Source: Cellulomonas massiliensis JC225
Lineage (GTDB): Bacteria; Actinomycetota; Actinomycetes; Actinomycetales; Cellulomonadaceae
Direction of reading: 5' to 3'
Assembly (NCBI RefSeq): GCF_000312005.1
Contig: NZ_HE978588.1
Coordinates: 3,121,678 to 3,153,985, forward strand
DNA: 32,308 nt
Shown here piece after piece: positions 26,579 through 32,308 of this stretch. The position numbers and the translations under genes were made by a program. Numbering within the stretch: the stretch's first letter is position 1; every line of letters begins with the position of its first letter. The notes below the pieces were generated by a model. It saw nothing but the letters and a program-made list of their open reading frames with translations. It was not told the DNA's origin and searched no databases.

Positions 26579-26809
26579 TCAGCGCAGGGAGTCGAGCTCC
26601 GCGGCGAGGTTGTCGGCCTCCGGGCCGACGATCACCTGGACGATGCGGCCCGAGCGGACGACGCCGAACGCGCCGGACGCCTTGAGCGCCGCCTCGTCGA
26701 CCAGCTGGGCGTCCGTCACCTCGACGCGCAGCCGCGTGATGCACGGCTCGAGGTCGACGACGTTCGTGTCGCCGCCGAGCGCTGCGAGGATCTGCTCTGC
26801 CTTGCCCAT
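26579..26809 (-). CDS. Single-domain PTS EIIB, glucose/N-acetylglucosamine type
   Basis: The 76-residue protein is a complete EIIB domain of the glucose family. The phosphorylated Cys is Cys23 in [13 protein letters not shown], followed by [15 protein letters not shown] family sequence ([21 protein letters not shown]). It passes phosphate from EIIA to the incoming sugar at the membrane EIIC. No EIIC, EIIA, HPr or sugar enzyme gene is next to it, so its partner is encoded elsewhere. A clear AAGGAG ribosome-binding site lies before the ATG. The sugar (glucose or GlcNAc) cannot be decided from EIIB alone. Confidence 0.93.
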   Translation of the reverse strand: MGKAEQILAALGGDTNVVDLEPCITRLRVEVTDAQLVDEAALKASGAFGVVRSGRIVQVIVGPEADNLAAELDSLR

Positions 26810-26940
26810 GGAACTCCTTGCTCACCGATGCGCCGATCGCACGCACGTCGTGCCGACGCGCTCCTCCAGCCTATCCCCGGCTGTGGCGCACGTCGCAGAG
26901 CGGCCGTGTGACGGAGCCCGGGGCCGTCGCCCGTGCGTGT

Positions 26941-26952
26941 GAGGATGGACGC
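26941..26952 (+). promoter_or_regulatory. -10 element for leaderless globin mRNA
   Basis: GAGGAT (26941-26946) lies six bases before the GTG at 26953, the same spacing as in the other leaderless candidates of this window. Confidence 0.35.
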
Positions 26953-27336
26953 GTGCGTCCCGACACCTTCTACGCCGCGATCGGCGGCCACGAGACGTTC
27001 GTCCGGCTCGTCGACGAGTTCTACCGCGGCGTGGCCGACGACCCGGTGCTCCGCGCGATGTACCCGGAGGACGACCTGGGCCCCGCCGCCGAGCGCCTGA
27101 CGCTGTTCCTCGAGCAGTACTGGGGCGGGCCGACGACGTACTCCGACACGCGCGGGCACCCCCGGCTGCGGATGCGGCACGCCCCGTACAAGGTCAACCC
27201 CGACGCGCGCGACCGCTGGCTGCGCCACATGCGGGCCGCCGTCGACTCCCTCGACCTGGCGCCGCTGCACCGCGCGCAGCTGTGGGACTACCTGGAACGG
27301 GCGGCGTTCTCGATGATCAACTCGTTCGAGGAATGA
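26953..27336 (+). CDS. Group II truncated haemoglobin
   Basis: The 127-residue protein has the 2/2 globin pattern of the GlbO type. It begins [20 protein letters not shown] and has [19 protein letters not shown]. The proximal His is in RMRHAPYKV and the family Trp in RDRWLRHM. Length and motifs fit group II, found in most actinobacteria. These proteins bind oxygen with high affinity and are linked to oxygen or redox metabolism. The exact role here is unknown. The start is GTG 26953, with a -10-like element six bases upstream. A TesB thioesterase follows on the same strand behind its own promoter. Confidence 0.93.
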   Translation: MRPDTFYAAIGGHETFVRLVDEFYRGVADDPVLRAMYPEDDLGPAAERLTLFLEQYWGGPTTYSDTRGHPRLRMRHAPYKVNPDARDRWLRHMRAAVDSLDLAPLHRAQLWDYLERAAFSMINSFEE

Positions 27337-27384
27337 CCGGCGGCTCGTCGACCGGTGCGGCGCCCGGCGGGCACCCGCTCGTGG

Positions 27385-27397
27385 CACGCTTCCTCGC
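27385..27397 (+). promoter_or_regulatory. -10 element for leaderless thioesterase mRNA
   Basis: CACGCT (27385-27390) is followed by seven bases and the ATG at 27398. The match to TAnnnT is partial. Confidence 0.3.
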
Positions 27398-28279
27398 ATG
27401 ACCGACCTGGGCAGCATCACCCCCGACCCCATGGCCGCCGTGCTGCGGATCCTCGACGTGCAGCCGGTGCCCGGCGAGCCCGACACGTTCCGCGGCGAGA
27501 GCCTGCCGCTGCCCCGCGGGCGGGTCTTCGGCGGGCAGGTGCTCGCGCAGTCGCTCCTCGCCGCCGGACGCACGGCCCCCGGCGACCGGCTCCCCCACTC
27601 CCTGCACGGCTACTTCCTGCGCGCCGGCGTCCTCGACGAGCCGATCACGTTCGCCGTCGAGCGGCTGCGCGACGGCCGCTCGTTCGCGGCCCGGCGCACG
27701 CACGCGATCCAGGGCGGTGCGCCGATCCTGTCGATGATCGCCTCGTTCCAGGAACAGCAGCCGGGCATCGACTTCTCCGACGAGATGCCGCACGGGATCC
27801 CGGACCCGGAGGACGTCCCCTCGGCCGTCGAGGTGCTCAGCGGCGTCGACCACCCGGGCGCCGCGTTCTGGACCCACGCCGCCGCGTACGACCTGCGCCA
27901 CGTGCACGGCGCGATCTTCCTGCGGCCCTCCGAGGACCGCTCGGGCCAGCAGGCCGTGTGGTTCCGCGCGCGCGGTCCCGTGCCGGACGACCAGCTGCTG
28001 CACCGGGCGCTGCTCGCGTACGCGTGCGACCAGGTGATGCTCGAGCCGGTGCTGCGCCGCGCCGGCCTCTCGTGGGTGCATCCGGGGCTGTCCATGGCGA
28101 GCCTGGACCACGCGATGTGGTGGCACCGGGACGCGCACGTGGACGACTGGCTGCTGTTCGTCCAGTCCACCCCGAGCGCCCAGGGCGGGCGCGGGCTCGG
28201 CGCGACGCGCGTCTTCGACCGCGAGGGCCGCCTCGTCGCGTCCATCGCGCAGGAGGGCATGGTCCGGCTGCGGGACTGA
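27398..28279 (+). CDS. tesB: Acyl-CoA thioesterase II
   Basis: The 293-residue protein is a double-hotdog thioesterase that hydrolyses acyl-CoA to free fatty acid and CoA. The first hotdog (about 1-115) has PRGRVFGGQVLAQSLLAA, SLHGYFLRAG and GRSFAARRTHAIQGG. The second (about 150-290) has the active-site region LSMASLDHAMWWHR with the family Asp, and STPSAQGGRGLGATRVFDREG with the Ser/Thr and Gln positions. The length is standard for TesB. A -10-like CACGCT lies seven bases before the ATG. Its place in fatty-acid metabolism is known from the family. The neighbours give no further hint. Confidence 0.95.
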   Translation: MTDLGSITPDPMAAVLRILDVQPVPGEPDTFRGESLPLPRGRVFGGQVLAQSLLAAGRTAPGDRLPHSLHGYFLRAGVLDEPITFAVERLRDGRSFAARRTHAIQGGAPILSMIASFQEQQPGIDFSDEMPHGIPDPEDVPSAVEVLSGVDHPGAAFWTHAAAYDLRHVHGAIFLRPSEDRSGQQAVWFRARGPVPDDQLLHRALLAYACDQVMLEPVLRRAGLSWVHPGLSMASLDHAMWWHRDAHVDDWLLFVQSTPSAQGGRGLGATRVFDREGRLVASIAQEGMVRLRD

Positions 28280-28331
28280 CGGCCGGACCCGCCGCCCCCA
28301 CGTTCGGCGAGCGCGAGCGCGGCTCGCACCG

Positions 28332-28343
28332 CAGACTTCCGGC
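28332..28343 (+). promoter_or_regulatory. -10 element for leaderless topoisomerase mRNA
   Basis: CAGACT (28332-28337) stands six bases before the ATG at 28344. The same hexamer with the same spacing precedes the next gene. Confidence 0.35.
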
Positions 28344-29351
28344 ATGGTCCGGCTCCGACGCGTGCGCATCGACGCCCCCGGGTGGACCCGCCGGCGCGCG
28401 GGCTCGGGGTTCGTGTACCTCGACGTGGACCGCGCGCGCATCGCCGACGAGGTCCACCTCGAGCGTATCGTCGGCCTCGCGATCCCCCCGGCGTGGGAGG
28501 ACGTGTGGATCTGCCCGTGGCCGAACGGGCACATCCAGGCGGCGGGCCTCGACGCCGCGCAGCGGCGCCAGTACCTCTACCACCTGCAGTGGCGGGCGCG
28601 GCGGGACAAGCTCAAGCACGACCGCGTCCTGCAGGTCGCGCGTGCCCTGCCCGCCGCCCGGCGGCGCGTCCGGCGGGACCTGGCGCTGGACGGCATGCCG
28701 CGGGAGCGGGCGCTCGCCGTGGCGTTCCGGCTGCTCGACGAGGCGTACCTGCGGGTCGGCGGCGAGGGCTACGCGGTCAGGCACGGGTCCTACGGGCTGG
28801 CCACGCTGCTGCGCTCGCACGTGCGTGTGCTCGCGCCGCAGTCCCCCGGCGACGAGGGGCGCGTGCACCTGAACTTCCCGGCGAAGTCCGGGCAGGTGCG
28901 GGACACGGTGGTCGAGGACGACGACGTGGCGCGGGCCGTGCGGCTGCTCGTCCGGCGGCGCGACGACGGCCCGCACGCGGACGAGCTGCTCGCCTGGCGC
29001 GACGACGGCGGCACCTGGCACGACGTGACGAGCGCGGACGTCGGCGCGTACGTGAAGGCCATGCTCGGGACCGACGCGACGCCCAAGGACTTCCGGACGT
29101 GGCACGCGACCGTGCTCGCCGCCCGCGCGCTGGCCGACGCCGGCCCGCCGCCGGCGTCCGAGCGCGCGCGCCGGCGCGTCGTCGCGCAGGCCGTCAAGGA
29201 CGTCGCGGCCGAGCTCGGCAACACGCCGGCGGTCTGCCGCGCCTCGTACATCGACCCTCGGGTCATCGACCTCTGGGAGCACGGGGCCACCATCAGGCCC
29301 ACGCGGTCCCACGCGGTGGCCGAGCGGCGCACGCTCGAGCTGCTCGCCTGA
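28344..29351 (+). CDS. DNA topoisomerase IB (poxvirus-like bacterial type)
   Basis: The 335-residue enzyme relaxes supercoiled DNA through a 3'-phosphotyrosyl intermediate. The N-terminal domain has VGLAIPPAWEDVWICPWPNGHIQAAG and RRQYLYHLQWRARRD. The catalytic residues appear in order: Arg in VRHGSYGLATL, Lys in LNFPAKSGQ, Arg and His in KDFRTWHATVLAA, and the nucleophile Tyr at about 302 in CRASYIDPRV. The length is typical of the compact bacterial enzymes related to vaccinia topoisomerase. It has its own -10 element and is followed by an SDR gene with an identical -10 hexamer. No plasmid or phage gene accompanies it. Confidence 0.95.
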   Translation: MVRLRRVRIDAPGWTRRRAGSGFVYLDVDRARIADEVHLERIVGLAIPPAWEDVWICPWPNGHIQAAGLDAAQRRQYLYHLQWRARRDKLKHDRVLQVARALPAARRRVRRDLALDGMPRERALAVAFRLLDEAYLRVGGEGYAVRHGSYGLATLLRSHVRVLAPQSPGDEGRVHLNFPAKSGQVRDTVVEDDDVARAVRLLVRRRDDGPHADELLAWRDDGGTWHDVTSADVGAYVKAMLGTDATPKDFRTWHATVLAARALADAGPPPASERARRRVVAQAVKDVAAELGNTPAVCRASYIDPRVIDLWEHGATIRPTRSHAVAERRTLELLA

Positions 29352-29388
29352 GCGCGGCCCTGCGGGTGCGGGCCGGGTGGCCGCCCCG

Positions 29389-29400
29389 CAGACTGCGACC
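29389..29400 (+). promoter_or_regulatory. -10 element for leaderless SDR-gene mRNA
   Basis: CAGACT (29389-29394) is six bases before the ATG at 29401, matching the topoisomerase gene exactly in hexamer and spacing. Confidence 0.35.
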
Positions 29401-31092
29401 ATGAGCGCAGCAGGCGGCCCCTCCGCGGGCGAGCTCCCGGCCGGCCCGGTCGACCCCTCGGTGGGGTCGGAGCCCGACGACCTCGCGCCGCAGCCCGTCG
29501 CGCAGACCCTCCCCGGGCTCGTCCCGGGCTTCGACGCCGACGGGAGCCCCCGCGGACCGCTCGTCGCCGTCACCGGGGTGACGGGCTACGTCGGCGGCCG
29601 GCTGGTCCCCGAGCTGCTCGCCGCCGGGTACCGCGTCCGCGCGGTCGCCCGCAACCCCGACCGGCTCCGGGGCCGGCCCTGGTACGGCGACGTGGAGGTC
29701 GTGGCCGCGGACGCGTCGCAGCCCGACGAGATCCGCGCGGCGCTCGACGGCGCCGCGGTGGCGTACTACCTCATCCACTCGCTCGGGTCCGGCCGGTCGT
29801 TCGAGTCACGCGACCGGCACACGGCGCTGGTGTTCGCGCAGGCGGCCCGCGAGGCGGGCGTCGCGCGCATCGTCTACCTCGGCGGGCTGGTGCCCGAGGG
29901 CGAGGAGCTCTCGCCGCACCTGCAGTCGCGCACGGAGGTGGGCGAGATCCTGCTCGCGTCCGGGGTGCCGACGACCGTGCTGCGGGCGGCGGTGATCCTC
30001 GGGTCCGGATCCGCGTCGTTCGAGATGATGCGCTACCTCACGGAGCGGCTGCCCGCGATGACGGTGCCCCGGTGGGTGGACAACCGGATCCAGCCGATCG
30101 CCGTCCGTGACGTGCTGCGGTACCTCGTCGGCTCGGCGGCCATGCCGCCCGACGTGAGCCGCGCCTTCGACATCGGCGGCCCCGAGGTCCTCACGTACCG
30201 CGACATGATGCAGCGCTACGCGCACGCCGCGGGGCTGCACCGCCGGGTCATCGTCGGCGTCGGGGTCCTGACCCCCCGCCTGTCGAGCCTGTGGGTCTCG
30301 CTCGTCACCCCGGTGCCCGGAGGGCTGGCGCGCCCCCTCGTCGAGTCCCTCGTGCACGAGGTGGTCTGCGACGAGCACGACATCGCCGACCACGTGGCCG
30401 ACCCGCCCGGCGGGCTCGTCGGCTTCGACCGCGCGGTGCGCCTGGCGCTGAGCCGCGTCCGGGACGCGCAGGTGCAGACGCGGTGGTCCTCCGCCGCCGT
30501 GCCCGGGGCGCCGAGCGACCCGCTGCCCAGCGACCCCTCGTGGGCCGGCGGCTCGCTGTACACCGACGAGCGCAGCGTCCTCGTCGACGCCTCGCCCGCC
30601 GCCCTCTGGCGGGTGCTCGAGGCCGTCGGCGGCGAGCGCGGCTGGTACTCGTGGTCGCTCGCGTGGCGCGTCCGCGGCGTCGCGGACCGCCTCGTCGGCG
30701 GCCCGGGCCTGCGCCGCGGCCGCCGCGACCCGCGGCACCTCGCCGTCGACGACACGGTCGACTGGTGGCGCGTCGAGGAGGTCGAGCGCGGCCGGCTGCT
30801 GCGGCTGCGCGCCGAGATGCGGGTGCCCGGCCTCGCGTGGCTCGAGCTCGCGATCGACGACGAGGACGAGCCCGACGGCACGACGCCCGGCTCGCCGGGC
30901 TGGACGCGACCGCCCACGCGGTTCCGCCAGCGGGCGCTGTTCCACCCCCGGGGGCTGGCCGGCCAGCTCTACTGGTGGTCGGTCTACCCGTTCCACGGCG
31001 TCGTGTTCGGCGGCATGCAGCGCAACATCGCCCGCGCCGCCGAGACCGCCGAGCGCGCCCGGACGGACGTCAGCGCTGCCGCGCTGCCGTGA
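29401..31092 (+). CDS. SDR/NmrA-type NAD(P)-binding protein with C-terminal DUF2867
   Basis: The 563-residue protein has an acidic, Pro/Gly-rich N-terminus (about 1-50). An atypical short-chain dehydrogenase Rossmann domain follows, with the nucleotide loop VTGVTGYVGGRLVPELL at about 58-74. AYYLIHSLGSG and IVYLGGLVP are further family motifs. The second half (about 370-555) is a DUF2867 domain (WWRVEEVERGRLLRLRAEMR, then QRALFHPRGLAGQLYWW and YPFHGVVFGGM). This fusion is common in bacteria, but its substrate is not known. The ATG at 29401 has CAGACT six bases upstream. The last 23 bases overlap the end of the convergent membrane-protein gene. Confidence 0.9.
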   Translation: MSAAGGPSAGELPAGPVDPSVGSEPDDLAPQPVAQTLPGLVPGFDADGSPRGPLVAVTGVTGYVGGRLVPELLAAGYRVRAVARNPDRLRGRPWYGDVEVVAADASQPDEIRAALDGAAVAYYLIHSLGSGRSFESRDRHTALVFAQAAREAGVARIVYLGGLVPEGEELSPHLQSRTEVGEILLASGVPTTVLRAAVILGSGSASFEMMRYLTERLPAMTVPRWVDNRIQPIAVRDVLRYLVGSAAMPPDVSRAFDIGGPEVLTYRDMMQRYAHAAGLHRRVIVGVGVLTPRLSSLWVSLVTPVPGGLARPLVESLVHEVVCDEHDIADHVADPPGGLVGFDRAVRLALSRVRDAQVQTRWSSAAVPGAPSDPLPSDPSWAGGSLYTDERSVLVDASPAALWRVLEAVGGERGWYSWSLAWRVRGVADRLVGGPGLRRGRRDPRHLAVDDTVDWWRVEEVERGRLLRLRAEMRVPGLAWLELAIDDEDEPDGTTPGSPGWTRPPTRFRQRALFHPRGLAGQLYWWSVYPFHGVVFGGMQRNIARAAETAERARTDVSAAALP

Positions 31093-31609
31093 TCCTGCAG
31101 ACGAGCTCGTCGAGCGCGTCGTCCGGCAGCAGCTCACCGGCGAGGAAGACCCGGGTCGACCCCTGCCGCAGCCGGACCACCCGCCCGAGGCGCCGCACGC
31201 GGGACAGCGCCTCGTACCGGACGTGCGACGCGCCGAGCGGGCCCGCCAGGAAGAGGTGCTCGGGCTCGAGCGCGAGCGCGAGACGCGAGCCCGCCGGCAG
31301 CTGACGACCCGCCTGGCGCACCATCAGCGCGCGCAGGGCCGCCGCGACGACGGGAAGCAGGACGAGGACGGTCAGGAGGAACCCCGGGCCGGTGCGCAGG
31401 ACCAGCGCGGCGGGCACGCCCACGAGCACCACCCCGGCGAGGACCCACGGCAGGACCCAGCGCCAGAAGACCGCGCCGGCGACGCGGCGCGCGTAGCCCT
31501 CGTCGGTCGTCCACGCGGTGTGGTGCACGGCGCCGGGGGCCGGCGCGGGCACGGTCGGCACGGTCGTCGCGTCGTCGGGCGCCGCCGCCGGGCGCTCCGC
31601 CCCGCTCAC
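31070..31609 (-). CDS. Membrane protein with two helices, YcxB-like C-terminus
   Basis: The 179-residue protein has a Pro/Ala/Thr-rich N-terminus (about 1-40). A pair of hydrophobic helices covers about 45-95 (FWRWVLPWVLAGVVLVGVP and FLLTVLVLLPVVAAAL). A cytoplasmic beta-rich domain ends the chain (LALALEPEHLFLAGPLG, then VRYEALSRVRR and RVFLAGELLPDDALDEL). The plan resembles YcxB-type proteins of unknown function. The GTG start at 31609 overlaps the stop of the upstream thioesterase in a GTGA, so the two genes are translationally coupled. Its 3' end overlaps the convergent SDR gene by 23 bases. Confidence 0.75.
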   Translation of the reverse strand: MSGAERPAAAPDDATTVPTVPAPAPGAVHHTAWTTDEGYARRVAGAVFWRWVLPWVLAGVVLVGVPAALVLRTGPGFLLTVLVLLPVVAAALRALMVRQAGRQLPAGSRLALALEPEHLFLAGPLGASHVRYEALSRVRRLGRVVRLRQGSTRVFLAGELLPDDALDELVCRITAARQR

Positions 31610-32094
31610 GGGCGTCGGCGCATGGGCACGGGGGCCTCGACGTACGGCTGCCACGCGGCGCGCTCGTCCGGGCCGATGCGCGTCGGCGACCCGGAGCGGT
31701 CGACGAGCACGACGGTCGTGACCGCCCGGGCGTACACGACGCTGCCCTCGACGGACGACGGCCGGTCGCGCACCTCGTAGCAGACGTCGAGGCTGGCGCC
31801 GCCGAGGTGGCCGACCCAGAGCTCGACCGTCACGGGGGTGCGCTGGTAGCCGAGGGGCCGCAGGTACTCGATCTCCTGCCGGGCGATGAGCGTGTGCAGG
31901 TCGGCGTCCGGCCCGGCGTCGAGCACGGCGGTCGGGAAGTCGGGGTCGGCCCGCACCCCGTCGGTGCCGACCGGGTGCGACCAGAACGCCGAGATCCGGG
32001 CCTCCTCGAGCAGCCGCAGCATGATCGCGTTGTTGACGTGGCCGTACGCGTCGAGGTCCGACCACCGCAGCTGGACCGGGACCTCGATGCGCAT
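31606..32094 (-). CDS. Hotdog-fold acyl-CoA thioesterase (4HBT/YbgC-like)
   Basis: The 162-residue single-hotdog protein has the conserved N-terminal motif VQLRWSDLDAYGHVNNA with the catalytic Asp, followed by the long helix MLRLLEEARISAFWS. IARQEIEYLRPL is the usual second strand-helix region. Such proteins hydrolyse short or aromatic acyl-CoA esters. The substrate is unknown here. A very good ribosome-binding site (GAGGAGG) precedes the ATG at 32094. The stop overlaps the start of the membrane-protein gene downstream. A partner role for that membrane protein is possible but unsupported. Confidence 0.93.
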   Translation of the reverse strand: MRIEVPVQLRWSDLDAYGHVNNAIMLRLLEEARISAFWSHPVGTDGVRADPDFPTAVLDAGPDADLHTLIARQEIEYLRPLGYQRTPVTVELWVGHLGGASLDVCYEVRDRPSSVEGSVVYARAVTTVVLVDRSGSPTRIGPDERAAWQPYVEAPVPMRRRP

Positions 32095-32146
32095 GGCTGC
32101 CTCCTCGTCGTCGGGCCGCCCGCCGTCGGGTCGACCGCCCCGGGCG

Positions 32147-32152
32147 ATCCTA
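32147..32152 (-). promoter_or_regulatory. -10 element of the thioesterase-membrane protein operon
   Basis: TAGGAT on the minus strand (32147-32152, TAnnnT) would start transcription near 32140, leaving a leader of about 45 bases with the GAGGAGG ribosome-binding site. Confidence 0.45.
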
Positions 32153-32177
32153 GGCCCGTCGCCGCGGTCGGCCGAGG

Positions 32178-32308
32178 TCAGGAGGCCGCACGCCGCGCCG
32201 CGGCCGCCGCGGTGGCGTGGGCGGTGACGACCGCGGTGACCGGGCCGACCACCCGGGCGGTCGCGACCTCCTCGACCGCCGACCGCAGCGAGCGCCGCGC
32301 CCGGGCGG
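32178..32308 (-). CDS. Hypothetical protein, C-terminal part (runs off the window)
   Basis: An open frame on the minus strand enters from the window edge and stops at TGA (32178-32180). The visible 43 residues are helical and Ala/Val/Arg-rich (SLRSAVEEVATARVVGP, then TAVVTAHATAAAAARRAAS). I do not recognise the family. It is upstream of the thioesterase on the same strand, but a separate -10 element lies between them. Confidence 0.5.
   Translation of the reverse strand, partial: ARARRSLRSAVEEVATARVVGPVTAVVTAHATAAAAARRAAS

Overview
The window is a chromosomal stretch of a very GC-rich actinobacterium. Lines counted by hand lie around 75% G+C in the core genes. The content fits Micrococcales, perhaps a Cellulomonas-like organism: a mycothiol-dependent nitroreductase-type thioredoxin fold, an F420-type luciferase-like oxidoreductase, an Eis acetyltransferase, a group II truncated haemoglobin, and many start codons placed 6 to 8 bases after a -10 element (leaderless mRNAs). 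No rRNA, tRNA, CRISPR array, insertion sequence or prophage gene was seen. The taxonomic assignment is an inference.

Layout, left part (1-12.5 kb). A partial hypothetical gene and a PIN-domain gene are followed by a CNNM/HlyC-type transporter with a structured 290-base leader, a LacI-family regulator and a DUF1905/YdeI-like protein. Next comes the cysteine locus: a 16-base palindrome, a promoter, a very short cysteine-rich leader ORF (4043-4114), a run of hairpins, then cysK and cysE. This looks like a cysteine-sensing attenuation system and is one of the two most interesting parts of the window. An LLM-class oxidoreductase, an alkyltransferase-like DNA-repair protein, an Eis acetyltransferase, rpiB, an M13 metallopeptidase, a DUF6636-like secreted protein and an Rv2466c-like thioredoxin-fold protein follow. 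Aminopeptidase N (pepN) closes this part.

Centre (15.2-20.9 kb, minus strand). This is a polymorphic-toxin locus. A 1403-residue secreted RHS/YD-repeat protein ends in an EndoU-type nuclease domain. Its stop codon overlaps the start of a MafI-type immunity gene. Downstream lie three further small genes: an unknown 128-residue immunity-like protein, a 93-residue zinc-ribbon protein, and a second MafI-like gene whose N-terminus appears frameshifted. This resembles an immunity-gene array left by toxin-tip exchange. Base composition drops in the toxin tip and the immunity genes. A 12-bp perfect hairpin separates the locus from pepN.

Right part (21-32.3 kb). malQ diverges from a prolyl-oligopeptidase gene that overlaps an mscS channel gene. 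Then come a single-domain PTS EIIB protein, a truncated haemoglobin, a TesB thioesterase, a type IB DNA topoisomerase, an SDR/DUF2867 protein, a membrane protein coupled to a hotdog thioesterase, and the 3' end of an unknown gene. Most genes here are single transcription units or two-gene operons with convergent ends only a few bases apart.
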